Shown here: one piece after another, positions 54,674 through 62,531 of the stretch | Layout of the letters: the number at the start of each line of letters is the position of its first letter | Position numbering within the stretch: the stretch's first letter is position 1 | Source: Amycolatopsis orientalis DSM 40040 = KCTC 9412 | GTDB taxonomy: Bacteria > Actinomycetota > Actinomycetes > Mycobacteriales > Pseudonocardiaceae | Assembly (NCBI RefSeq): GCF_000478275.1 | Contig: NZ_ASJB01000009.1 | Coordinates: 144,265-208,264 of the forward strand | DNA length: 64,000 bases | Direction: 5' to 3' | The notes under the pieces: generated by a model | Seen by the model: the letters and a program-made list of their open reading frames with translations, nothing else | The model's database searches: none | Told to the model about the DNA's origin: nothing | Program-made: the position numbers and the translations under genes

Positions 54674-56002
54674 TCAGTCGACGCCGGCGTCCTCGGGGCG
54701 TCCGGCGGCGAGTCCGGCGAGGACGTCCAGCGCGGCCGCCAGCGTGTCGAGCGGCGGCGACGACACCGCGAGCCGCACCGCGTTCGGCGCGTGGCCCGGG
54801 ACGACCGCGAACGCGGCCGCCGGGGTGACCGCGATCCCGCGCCGCGCGGCCGCCGCGACGAAAGTCTCGGCACGCCAGTGCTCGGGAAGTTCCCACCAGC
54901 AGTGATAAGCGCACGGATCCGCGCGCAGCGTGAACCCGGCCAGCCTGGCCGCCATCAGCCGCTGACGTTCGGCGGCGTCGAGCCGTTTGGCCCGTTCGAC
55001 GGTTTCCAGGGTGCCGCCGGTGATCCACCGCGTGGCCGCCTCGAGGGCGAACCGCGGCGCGACCCAGCCGCCCGAGCGCACCGCCGCGGCCAGCCGCTCC
55101 GCCCATTCCGCCGGGACGGCGAGGAACCCGGTGGTCAGCCCGGGGGCGAGCCGTTTGGACATACTGTCGGTGAACACCGTGCGTTCCGGCGCGTACGTCG
55201 CGAACGGCGCGACCTCGGGCCGGAGGAAGGTGTAGATGCCGTCCTCGATCACCGGGATGTCCATCCGGCGCACGGTTTCCGCCAGCGCGGCCCGCCGCCC
55301 TTCGTCCATTGTGGACCCGAGCGGGTTGTGCAACGTCGGCTGGACGTAGAGCGCGCGGACGGGCGCGGCGGCGTGCGCGGCTTCCAGCGCCTCGGGGACG
55401 AGCCCCGCGTCGTCGGTCTCGATGGGCACCAACTGGACGCCGAGCCGTCCGGCGAGCGCTTTGACCACGGGATAGGTGATGGCCTCGACGGCGAGCCGTT
55501 CCCCCATCGGCACGAAGGCGGCGATAGCGGCGGCGATGGCCTCGCGGCCGCTTCCGGCGAAGAGGATCTCGGGCCGCCACCCGTCCTTCGCGAACAATCC
55601 GGCGGCGGCGTCACGGGCCTGCTTCGAGCCGGTGACGCTTCCTGGCCGCAGCGCCGCGGTGAGGACGTCGTCACGCAGGAGCGGCTCCAGTGCCTTCCCG
55701 ACCAGCGCGGATTGTTCCGGGAGGACGGCGAAGTTGAGTTCGAGGTCGATCGTCGCGCCACCCGGTTCGGCGAGCGCGGTCTCCAGTGGCGGCTTCGCCG
55801 CGCGGACGAACGTGCCGCGGCCGACCTCGCCGACCACGACTCCCCTCCGCACGAGTTCGCCGTACACCCGGGCGGCTGTCGAGTTGGCGATTCCGCGTTC
55901 GCGGGCGAACCGGCGCTGCGGGGGCAGGCGGTCGCCCGGACGAAGCCTGCCGGCCTCGACGTCGGCGGAGATCTCGTCCGCGACTATCCGGTAGTCCTCC
56001 AC
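54674..56002 (-). CDS. MocR-type regulator (GntR HTH plus aminotransferase domain)
   Basis: A 442-residue fusion of a GntR winged helix (LPPQRRFARERGIANSTAARVYGEL, about 26-50) and a fold-type I aminotransferase domain with PLP Lys in SMSKRLAPG. MocR proteins use PLP or an amino compound as effector. The start is GTG. It is divergent from the iron-transport ATPase across 87 bp; whether it controls that gene is unclear, as the gap holds an iron box. Confidence 0.88.
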   Translation of the reverse strand: MEDYRIVADEISADVEAGRLRPGDRLPPQRRFARERGIANSTAARVYGELVRRGVVVGEVGRGTFVRAAKPPLETALAEPGGATIDLELNFAVLPEQSALVGKALEPLLRDDVLTAALRPGSVTGSKQARDAAAGLFAKDGWRPEILFAGSGREAIAAAIAAFVPMGERLAVEAITYPVVKALAGRLGVQLVPIETDDAGLVPEALEAAHAAAPVRALYVQPTLHNPLGSTMDEGRRAALAETVRRMDIPVIEDGIYTFLRPEVAPFATYAPERTVFTDSMSKRLAPGLTTGFLAVPAEWAERLAAAVRSGGWVAPRFALEAATRWITGGTLETVERAKRLDAAERQRLMAARLAGFTLRADPCAYHCWWELPEHWRAETFVAAAARRGIAVTPAAAFAVVPGHAPNAVRLAVSSPPLDTLAAALDVLAGLAAGRPEDAGVD

Positions 56003-56070
56003 GCCTCATGATGTCATCGGAGGGGGATGTGAGCCGACTGCGACCTACGGAACACCACAAAGACCGGCGC

Positions 56071-56089
56071 CTAGGTTAGCCTAACCTGC
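56071..56089. promoter_or_regulatory. DtxR/IdeR iron box
   Basis: CTAGGTTAGCCTAACCTGC matches the IdeR/DtxR consensus TTAGGTTAGSCTAACCTAA in 16 of 19 positions, including the full inner dyad. It ends at the base before the GTG of the ATPase gene. TAGGTT within it may be the -10 element, so the transcript would be leaderless and blocked by iron-loaded repressor. Confidence 0.8.
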
Positions 56090-56917
56090 GTGGAGACCGT
56101 GGATACCCTCACCGAGCAGAGCACGACGTCCCGCCTGCACGCGGACGCGCTGACGCTCGCCTACGACGGCAGGACCGTGGCCGAAGACCTCGGGGTGGTC
56201 ATCCCCGACCGGTCGTTCACCGTCATCGTCGGCCCGAACGCCTGCGGGAAGACGACGCTGCTGCGCGCGCTCGCGCGGATGCTCAAACCCCGCCGGGGTT
56301 CGGTGTTCCTCGACGGCCAGGTGATCAGCTCCTTCCCCGCCAAGGAGGTCGCGCGGCGGCTCGGCCTGCTGCCGCAGAGTTCGGTCGCACCCGACGGCAT
56401 CACCGTCGCCGACCTCGTCGCGCGCGGCCGGTACCCGCATCAGCGCCTGCTGCGCCAGTGGTCCCGCGAGGACGCCACCGTGGTCACGGAGTCCATGCGC
56501 GCCACCGGCGTCGACGATCTCGCCGAGCGGCTGGTCGACGAGCTGTCGGGCGGCCAGCGGCAGCGTGTGTGGATGGCGATGGCGCTCGCGCAGGAGACCG
56601 ACCTCCTGCTGCTCGACGAGCCGACGACCTATCTGGACATCGCGCATCAGATGGACATCCTCGACCTGTGCGCGCAACTGCATCAGGAGCAGGGCCGCAC
56701 CCTGGTCGCGGTGCTGCACGACCTCAACCACGCGGCCCGCTACGCGACGCACATGATCGCGATGCGCGACGGGGAGGTCCTGGCGACAGGCGCCCCCGAA
56801 GAGGTCGTGACCGCCGACAACGTCGAGAAGATCTTCGAGTTGCCCTGCCGGGTCATGCCGTGCCCGGAAACCGGGACCCCGCTGGTGATCCCGAAGGCCG
56901 GGCGCCGCGCCGCCTGA
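56090..56917 (+). CDS. Iron-siderophore ABC transporter ATP-binding protein
   Basis: A 275-residue FecE/FepC-type ATPase. Walker A GPNACGKTT, signature ELSGGQRQR, Walker B LLLLDEPTTYLD. Family use is import of ferric siderophores. The start is GTG at 56090 or 56099; an IdeR box abuts the first, suggesting leaderless, iron-repressed expression. Permease and binding-protein genes are not adjacent, so it must work with components encoded elsewhere. Confidence 0.92.
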   Translation: METVDTLTEQSTTSRLHADALTLAYDGRTVAEDLGVVIPDRSFTVIVGPNACGKTTLLRALARMLKPRRGSVFLDGQVISSFPAKEVARRLGLLPQSSVAPDGITVADLVARGRYPHQRLLRQWSREDATVVTESMRATGVDDLAERLVDELSGGQRQRVWMAMALAQETDLLLLDEPTTYLDIAHQMDILDLCAQLHQEQGRTLVAVLHDLNHAARYATHMIAMRDGEVLATGAPEEVVTADNVEKIFELPCRVMPCPETGTPLVIPKAGRRAA

Positions 56918-56949
56918 GCGTCCGGGAGTAGGTTGGCGGCGGAGGTGCC

Positions 56950-57606
56950 ATGTCACAGCAACTGTGGTCCGAAGTGGACGAATACCTGTCCGGAGTGCTC
57001 GTCCCGTCCGACCCCGCCCTCGAAGCCGCGCTGAGGGCCTCGGACGAGGCCGGGCTGCCCTCGATCGCCGTCGCACCGAACCAGGGGAAGCTGCTCAACC
57101 TGCTGGCCAGGATGATCGGCGCGCACTCGATCCTGGAGATCGGCACGCTCGGCGGCTACAGCACGATCTGGCTCGCGCGCGCCCTGCCGCCGCAAGGCAG
57201 GCTCGTCACCCTCGAGTTCGATCCGAAGCACGCCGCCGTCGCCCGCGCCAACATCGACGCGGCCGGGCTCGGCGGGCTGGTCGACGTCCGCGTCGGGAAG
57301 GCGCTGGACCTGCTGCCGTCGGTCGACGGCCCGATCGACCTGGCGTTCATCGACGCCGACAAGGTCAACAACCCGGCCTACTTCGAAGCGTCGCTGAAAC
57401 TCGTCCGGCCCGGTGGCGTGATCGTGGTCGACAACGTCGTCCGCGGCGGCGCGGTGGCCAACGCCGCCAGCGACGACCCGAACGTCCAGGGGATCCGGCG
57501 GCTGCACGAGCTGATCTCCGCCGAGCCGCGCGTCGACGCGACGGCGTTCCAGACCGTCGGCACGAAGGGCTACGACGGGCTGACCATCGCGCTCGTGAAG
57601 TCCTGA
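56950..57606 (+). CDS. SAM-dependent O-methyltransferase (family 3)
   Basis: A 218-residue class I methyltransferase of the catechol/caffeoyl-CoA type. SAM motif SILEIGTLGGYSTIWLA, metal-binding acidic motif AFIDADKVNN, then VVDNVVRGG. It transfers methyl to a catechol-like hydroxyl; substrate unknown. It begins 32 bp after the ATPase stop, preceded by GGCGGAGG, so partial co-transcription under iron control is possible. Confidence 0.88.
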   Translation: MSQQLWSEVDEYLSGVLVPSDPALEAALRASDEAGLPSIAVAPNQGKLLNLLARMIGAHSILEIGTLGGYSTIWLARALPPQGRLVTLEFDPKHAAVARANIDAAGLGGLVDVRVGKALDLLPSVDGPIDLAFIDADKVNNPAYFEASLKLVRPGGVIVVDNVVRGGAVANAASDDPNVQGIRRLHELISAEPRVDATAFQTVGTKGYDGLTIALVKS

Positions 57607-57627
57607 CACGGCACTCTGCCAGGCCGG

Positions 57628-57673
57628 CTCGTGAGTGGTAATGACGGTTCTAACCGTCATTACCACTCACGAG
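57628..57673. repeat. 46-bp hairpin repeat, family 1, copy 3
   Basis: Identical to copy 1 over all 46 bases, with a perfect 22-bp stem. It lies between the convergent methyltransferase (stop 57606) and PBP (stop 57682) genes without entering either, as expected for a bidirectional terminator. Confidence 0.95.
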
Positions 57674-57681
57674 CCATCCGG

Positions 57682-59577
57682 TCACCGGGTCGGCAGTCCT
57701 TGGTGGAAGTCGCCCATGAAGCGCCGCCACATCTCGGCCGGGATCGTCTTGCCGGTCAGCTTCTCCCCGGCGGCGTCGCGCATCCGGCGCGGCTCGTCGG
57801 AACCGACCCAGACCGCCGTCGAAAGCCGCGGCGTGTAGCCGACCGCCCAGCCGCCGGCGTTGTCCCCGGTTTCGTTGAACTCGAAGTCACCGGTCTTCAG
57901 CGCCGCCGGACGGTCCTTGAGCCCGGTGGTCAGCACACGGCTGATCGTGCCCGCGATCCGGCGGCTCAGCTCTTCGTCGTCGTCGAACGCGGGTGCCTGG
58001 TCCGAAGGCCGCTCCCACACGATTTCGCCGTGCTCGTCCCGGATCTTCGACACCAGATGCGGGGTGGCGCGGACTCCCTCCGCGGCGAACGTCGCGTAGG
58101 CGCCTGCCATGTCGCTGGGCCGTAAGGGATACCGGCCGACCGCGATCCCCGGACCGATCAGGAACCCGTCCTTCTCGCGCAAGGTCACCCCGCCGTCGAC
58201 GGTCTCCGGGATGCCCGCCGCCCGGGCGCCGTTCCGGACCGCTTCGGCGCCGAGACGCTTCGCCAGGTCGACGAACGGCCCTTGGGCGTCCCGTCCGAGC
58301 GCTTCGCGCAGCGTGCACTTCCCGGCCTCACCGCACTGGTCCTGGAACTTGAAGGTCTCGCCGAGGAAGTCGACCTCGGACGGCGGTTTCAGCGGTTCGT
58401 CCACGTTGACGCCCTGCTTGAGTCCGGCGGCGAGGGTGAAGGGATGGAACGCCGAGCCGGTGCCGTACGGGGTGCCGGCGTAGTCGTGCACGCTCCAGCC
58501 GCCGCCGTTGTAGGCGCGGATGGCGCCGGTCCCCGGCTCGACGGCGACCAGCGAAGCCCGGAAATGCTCCGGCTGCCCCTGCAACCGCTCTTTGACCACC
58601 TTCTCGGCCGCGGCCTGGGCACGCGGATCGATGGTCGTCTCGACCTTCATCGCGCCGCCGCGGAGCCGGTCCAGCGGGAAGCCCACCTGCTCCAGTTCGG
58701 CGAGGACCTGCTGCTTGATGTGGTACTTCTCGTAGCTGACGCGGCCGGCGCGGGTTTCCGACGGCGCCTGGATCGCGTCCTCCGGATAGGTCATCGTGAC
58801 CGCTTCGGCCTGGCTGAGATAGCCCCGCGCGACCAGCTTGTTCATCACGTAGGACCAGCGCTTCATCGCGTGCTCGTGGGTCGAGGCGTACGGGTCGTGC
58901 ACCGAAGGCGACTGGATCATCCCGGCGAGGAAGGCGGCCTCGCTCCACGTCATCGAGTTGTCGAGGTTGCGGCCGAAGTAGGCGTTCATCGCCGACGCCG
59001 GGCCGTAGGTGCCGCGGCCGAACGAGATGATGTTGATGTAGCTCTCGAAGATCTCCTTCTTGGTCTGCTGCTGGGTGATCTTCGTGGCGAGCACCAGTTC
59101 GGAGAACTTGCGGGTGAGGGTGGCGTCCTCGTTGCCGGTGGACTTCTTGATGTACTGCTGGGTGATCCCCGAACCGCCGCCGACGCCGGTCACCAGCGCC
59201 CGGCCGAGACCGGTGAGGTCGAAGCCCTCGTTGTCCCAGAAGGTCGGGTCCTCGGTCGCGACGATCGCGTCGCGCAGTTTCGGCGGGATCGCGTCGTAGG
59301 GCACGAACAGCCGGTCGCCGCCCGGCGGGACGACCTTGAGCAGTTCGGAACCGTCCGCGTTCTGCAGGACGACGGTCTTGTCGAGGCCGGCGAGCACCTC
59401 CTGCGGGCTTCGGACGTCGAGCAGGACGTACGCGATCCCGAACGCGACCACCGGGATGCCGATCAGGAGGCCGAACGTCCAGGCGGCGATCCTGCGCCAC
59501 CTGCGCTTCTTCCTCTCCGGCGGCGGGGTGGCCGTGGTTTCCGACTCGGGTGCGGTTTCGTCATCCGGGTTTTCCAC
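57682..59577 (-). CDS. Class A PBP with intact GT51 but degenerate transpeptidase motifs
   Basis: A 631-residue membrane protein: acidic N tail, basic stretch, one helix (about 31-52), GT51 glycosyltransferase (about 75-250) and a penicillin-binding fold (about 340-610). GT51 looks active: Glu109 (ATEDPTFW), GSGITQQ and RKFSELVLA. In the transpeptidase half, SxxK reads SAFH (375-378), SxN reads DAQ (430-432) and only KTG (561-563) survives. It should polymerise glycan strands but not cross-link. The start is GTG with poor Shine-Dalgarno. Confidence 0.88.
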   Translation of the reverse strand: MENPDDETAPESETTATPPPERKKRRWRRIAAWTFGLLIGIPVVAFGIAYVLLDVRSPQEVLAGLDKTVVLQNADGSELLKVVPPGGDRLFVPYDAIPPKLRDAIVATEDPTFWDNEGFDLTGLGRALVTGVGGGSGITQQYIKKSTGNEDATLTRKFSELVLATKITQQQTKKEIFESYINIISFGRGTYGPASAMNAYFGRNLDNSMTWSEAAFLAGMIQSPSVHDPYASTHEHAMKRWSYVMNKLVARGYLSQAEAVTMTYPEDAIQAPSETRAGRVSYEKYHIKQQVLAELEQVGFPLDRLRGGAMKVETTIDPRAQAAAEKVVKERLQGQPEHFRASLVAVEPGTGAIRAYNGGGWSVHDYAGTPYGTGSAFHPFTLAAGLKQGVNVDEPLKPPSEVDFLGETFKFQDQCGEAGKCTLREALGRDAQGPFVDLAKRLGAEAVRNGARAAGIPETVDGGVTLREKDGFLIGPGIAVGRYPLRPSDMAGAYATFAAEGVRATPHLVSKIRDEHGEIVWERPSDQAPAFDDDEELSRRIAGTISRVLTTGLKDRPAALKTGDFEFNETGDNAGGWAVGYTPRLSTAVWVGSDEPRRMRDAAGEKLTGKTIPAEMWRRFMGDFHQGLPTR

Positions 59578-59660
59578 GTCGGCTAAGACGGCCGAACGAG
59601 GGAAAAGGTTGTGGGAAAATCACCGGAAAGAGTGAAGAGGACCACTCCGGTTGTCGACTT

Positions 59661-59698
59661 GAAGAATTCTTCATTTGATAGTCTGACTGTATCGGCAA
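59661..59698. promoter_or_regulatory. Candidate ArsR operator/promoter
   Basis: GAAGAATTCTTC (59661-59672) is a perfect 12-bp palindrome, followed by the AT-rich imperfect dyad GATAGTCTGACTGTATC (59677-59693). Together they occupy the promoter position of the ArsR-SulP operon. ArsR repressors usually bind such AT-rich dyads at their own promoter. Confidence 0.45.
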
Positions 59699-59718
59699 GT
59701 CGCATGAAGGGATCCCGC

Positions 59719-60048
59719 GTGCCCGTTCCCCTGTACCAGGCGAAAGCGGAGTTCTTCCGCATGCTGGGTCATCCCGTCCGGATCCGCGTGCTCGAACTGC
59801 TGGCGGAGGGGCCGAAGGCGGTGCGTGAGCTGCTCACCGAAATCGAGGTCGAAGCCTCCAACCTGTCGCAACAGCTGGCCGTCCTGCGCCGCTCGGGGAT
59901 CGTCACCTCGGCACGGGAAGGATCGACGGTGGTGTACTCGCTCGCGGGCGGAGACGTCGCCGAGTTGCTGCGTGCGGCCCGGCGCATCCTCACCGAGTTA
60001 CTGGCCGACCAGAACGTCCTGCTGGCCCAGCTACGCGACGCCGAGTGA
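59719..60048 (+). CDS. ArsR family regulator
   Basis: A 109-residue winged-helix regulator (FFRMLGHPVRIRVLELLAEGP, then ASNLSQQLAVLRRSGIVTSAREG). No Cys metal site is visible, so it may sense something other than metal. The GTG at 59719 has AAGGG seven bases upstream and is preferred to the ATG at 59704. It is followed 4 bp later by the SulP gene, a frequent actinobacterial pair. Confidence 0.85.
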   Translation: MPVPLYQAKAEFFRMLGHPVRIRVLELLAEGPKAVRELLTEIEVEASNLSQQLAVLRRSGIVTSAREGSTVVYSLAGGDVAELLRAARRILTELLADQNVLLAQLRDAE

Positions 60049-60052
60049 CGCC

Positions 60053-61729
60053 GTGTCGCAACCGAGATCTTCGAACCTGAGAGCGCTGCTGCCCGGCCGC
60101 GACGATCTGCGCACTCTCGCCCGGGCTCCCCGGCGCGACCTCATGGCGGGCCTGACCGTCGCGATCGTCGCGCTCCCGCTGGCATTGGGCTTCGGCATCT
60201 CGTCGGGACTCGGGGCCGCGGCCGGACTCGTCACCGCGATCGTCGCGGGCTCGCTGGCCGCGGTGTTCGGCGGCTCCAACCTCCAGGTGTCCGGGCCGAC
60301 CGGGGCGATGACCGTGGTCCTGGTGCCGATCGTGGCCACCTACGGGACGGGCGGGGTGCTGACGGTGGGCCTGCTCGCCGGCGTGCTGCTGCTTCTGCTC
60401 GCCGTCGCCAGGGCGGGCCGGTACATGCGCTACGTGCCGATCCCCGTGGTCGAAGGCTTCACCCTGGGCATCGCCGGGGTGATCGCGCTGCAGCAGATCC
60501 CCGCCGCGCTCGGTGTCGCCACCCCGGACGGCGAAAAGGTCGCCGTCGTCGCGGCGAAGGCCGTGGCCGGCTTCGCGGCGCACCCCTCCTGGCAGTCCAT
60601 TTCGATCACCCTCGGTGTCGCCGCCCTCATGCTGCTCGGCGCGCGATGGCGGCCGTCGATCCCGTTCTCGCTGGTGGCGGTGGCCCTCGCGACGCTGGCG
60701 AGCCATTTCGCGCAGTTGCCGGTGGCCCGCATCGGCGCCCTGCCCAGCGGTCTCCCCGCGCCGTCGCTCAGCTTCCTGGATCTGTCCGCTTTGGGCGCGC
60801 TGCTGCCGTCCGCGATCGCGGTCGCGGCGCTGGCCGCGCTGGAAAGTCTTCTTTCGGCCACGGTCGCCGACGCGATGAGCGTCAACGAACGGCACGACCC
60901 GGACCGGGAACTGTTCGGGCAGGGCCTGGCGAATCTGGTCACCCCGCTGTTCGGCGGGGTACCCGCCACCGCGGCGATCGCGCGCACCGCCGTCAACGTC
61001 CGGGCGGGGGCGAGGTCGCGCCTCGCCGCGCTCACGCACGCGCTGGTGCTGGCGGTGATCGTCTTCGCGGCGGCACCGCTGGTGGCCGAGATCCCGATCG
61101 CCGCGCTCGCCGGGGTGCTGCTGGCCACCGCCGTCCGCATGGTCGAGGCCGGTTCGGTCCGCGCGTTGCTCCGCTCCACCCGCCGCGACGCGCTGGTCCT
61201 CGTGCTCACCGCGGCCGCCACGCTGGCGCTGGACCTGGTCACCGCGGTGATCCTCGGCCTCGTCGTGGCCGGGGCACTGGCCTTGCGCGCGATCTCGAAG
61301 GCGGCGCGGGTCGAAGAGGTCCCGCTCGACCACGCCGACCACGTGGCCGAGGAACGGGCGCTGCTGGACGAGCACATCGTCGCCTTCAGGCTCGACGGCC
61401 CGCTGGTCTTCGCCGCGGCTCACCAGTTCCTGCTGGAGCTGTCCGAGGTGGCCGACGTCCGCGTGGTCATCCTCCGGATGTCGCGTGTCTCGGCCATCGA
61501 CGCCACCGGCGCCCTCGTCCTGCGGGACGCCGTCGAACGCCTCGAACATCGCGGCATCACGGTCCTGGTGTCGGGCATCAAGCCAGGCCACGAAAAGGTA
61601 CTCGACGAACTCGGCGTCGCGGACCGGCTTCGCGCCGAGGGTCGGGTCTTCCCCGACACTCCGCATGCCATCGAGTTCGCGCACGCCCTGCTGACGTCAC
61701 CGTCAAGCGAGGAAGGCGCGAAGCAGTGA
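60053..61729 (+). CDS. SulP family anion transporter with STAS domain
   Basis: A 558-residue transporter: about 12 membrane helices (from MAGLTVAIVALPLALGFGIS) and a C-terminal STAS domain (about 440-550; SAIDATGALVLRD). SulP proteins carry sulfate, bicarbonate or other anions; the substrate cannot be read from sequence. The usual phosphorylatable Ser of STAS is replaced (DATG). The start is GTG, 4 bp after the ArsR stop. Its 3' end overlaps the convergent GntR gene by 27 bp. Confidence 0.9.
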   Translation: MSQPRSSNLRALLPGRDDLRTLARAPRRDLMAGLTVAIVALPLALGFGISSGLGAAAGLVTAIVAGSLAAVFGGSNLQVSGPTGAMTVVLVPIVATYGTGGVLTVGLLAGVLLLLLAVARAGRYMRYVPIPVVEGFTLGIAGVIALQQIPAALGVATPDGEKVAVVAAKAVAGFAAHPSWQSISITLGVAALMLLGARWRPSIPFSLVAVALATLASHFAQLPVARIGALPSGLPAPSLSFLDLSALGALLPSAIAVAALAALESLLSATVADAMSVNERHDPDRELFGQGLANLVTPLFGGVPATAAIARTAVNVRAGARSRLAALTHALVLAVIVFAAAPLVAEIPIAALAGVLLATAVRMVEAGSVRALLRSTRRDALVLVLTAAATLALDLVTAVILGLVVAGALALRAISKAARVEEVPLDHADHVAEERALLDEHIVAFRLDGPLVFAAAHQFLLELSEVADVRVVILRMSRVSAIDATGALVLRDAVERLEHRGITVLVSGIKPGHEKVLDELGVADRLRAEGRVFPDTPHAIEFAHALLTSPSSEEGAKQ

Positions 61730-62443
61730 AGCGGTGCCTTCGACGTGTTCGGTCATCGCCCGGCGGGCCGCCTCGGGGTCCCCGGCGAGGATCGCGTCGA
61801 CGATGGCCTCATGCTGGGCGTTGGAGTGCTCGAGGTTCGGTTCGAGCAGCGGGATCATGTCCAGCAGCTGGTTGACCCGCATCCGCGCGTCGGCCATCGC
61901 CGTGGTCAGCGAGCCGGACGCGGTGACCTCGGCGATCGCCAGGTGCAGCCGCGAATCCTTGCGCCGGTAGTCACCGAGGTCGGCCGCGGCGGCCTCGGCG
62001 AGCGTGCTGGTCAGATGCTGCCGGTCGGCCGGGGTGAGGGAACGCGACGCCGCCATCTCGGCGGCGCCGGTCTCCAGGACGTGCCGCAGCCCGAGCGCGT
62101 CTTCCAGGGTGGCGTTGTCGACCTTCCGCCCCTCGGCGGCGGGCGGATCGGGCAGGGCGTCGTTGACGAACGTGCCGCCGTAACGCCCGCGGCGCGACTC
62201 GACGTACCCGGCGTCGGCCAGGGCGCGGATCGCCTCACGCAACGTCACCCGGCTGACCCCGAGCCGCTCGGCGAGTTCCCGCTCCGAAGGCAGCCGCTCC
62301 CCCGCGCCCACCACTCCGAGCCGGATCGCCTGGAGCAGCCTTTCGACGGTCTCCTCGAAGGCGTTGCCCGCGCGCACCGGGCGGAACAGCGCGTCACCCG
62401 CGTTCACGACCGTGCTCGACTCCACCCTTCGAAGGGACTCCAC
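61703..62443 (-). CDS. GntR family (FadR/FCD) regulator
   Basis: A 246-residue regulator: winged helix LPSERELAERLGVSRVTLREAIRAL and FCD domain with GAAEMAASRSLTP and HEAIVDAILAGDPEAARRAM. Two GTG starts 18 bp apart (62443, 62425) lie in a tandem duplication; TAAACT six bases before the first could be a -10 of a leaderless mRNA. It is downstream of L-serine dehydratase, separated by a family 2 hairpin; the target is unknown. Confidence 0.86.
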   Translation of the reverse strand: MESLRRVESSTVVNAGDALFRPVRAGNAFEETVERLLQAIRLGVVGAGERLPSERELAERLGVSRVTLREAIRALADAGYVESRRGRYGGTFVNDALPDPPAAEGRKVDNATLEDALGLRHVLETGAAEMAASRSLTPADRQHLTSTLAEAAAADLGDYRRKDSRLHLAIAEVTASGSLTTAMADARMRVNQLLDMIPLLEPNLEHSNAQHEAIVDAILAGDPEAARRAMTEHVEGTASLLRAFLA

Positions 62444-62450
62444 CCTTCGA
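62418..62450. repeat. 15-bp tandem direct repeat at GntR start
   Basis: GACTCCACCCTTCGA occurs at 62418-62432 and again at 62436-62450, an 18-bp period. Each unit carries a GTG preceded by TCGAAGG on the minus strand, so the start region is duplicated in frame (residues VESLRR/VES). The centre CCCTTCGAAGGG is palindromic and may be the autoregulatory operator. Confidence 0.7.
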
Positions 62451-62462
62451 GTTTAGGCCGCC

Positions 62463-62526
62463 CGCGTTTCGTCCTCTGGATGCGGTAGTTGCACACGCAT
62501 GGACCGCATCCAGAGGACGAAATGCG
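62463..62526. repeat. 64-bp hairpin repeat, family 2, copy C
   Basis: Third copy, more worn: three mismatches near the loop, one G-T pair in the outer stem, loop ACAC. It lies 6 bp after the stop of the serine dehydratase gene and before the GntR start on the same strand, again a gene 3' end. Confidence 0.93.
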
Positions 62527-62531
62527 AGGCG

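Noticed and set aside
52576..54873. Open frame of 765 codons on the minus strand
   Set aside because: Antisense to the GT-C-like membrane protein gene, which has clear hydrophobic helices and a Shine-Dalgarno.
17857..57673. Family 1 palindromes as a CRISPR array or attachment sites
   Set aside because: Copies are about 20 kb apart, with no regular spacers, cas genes, integrase or tRNA.
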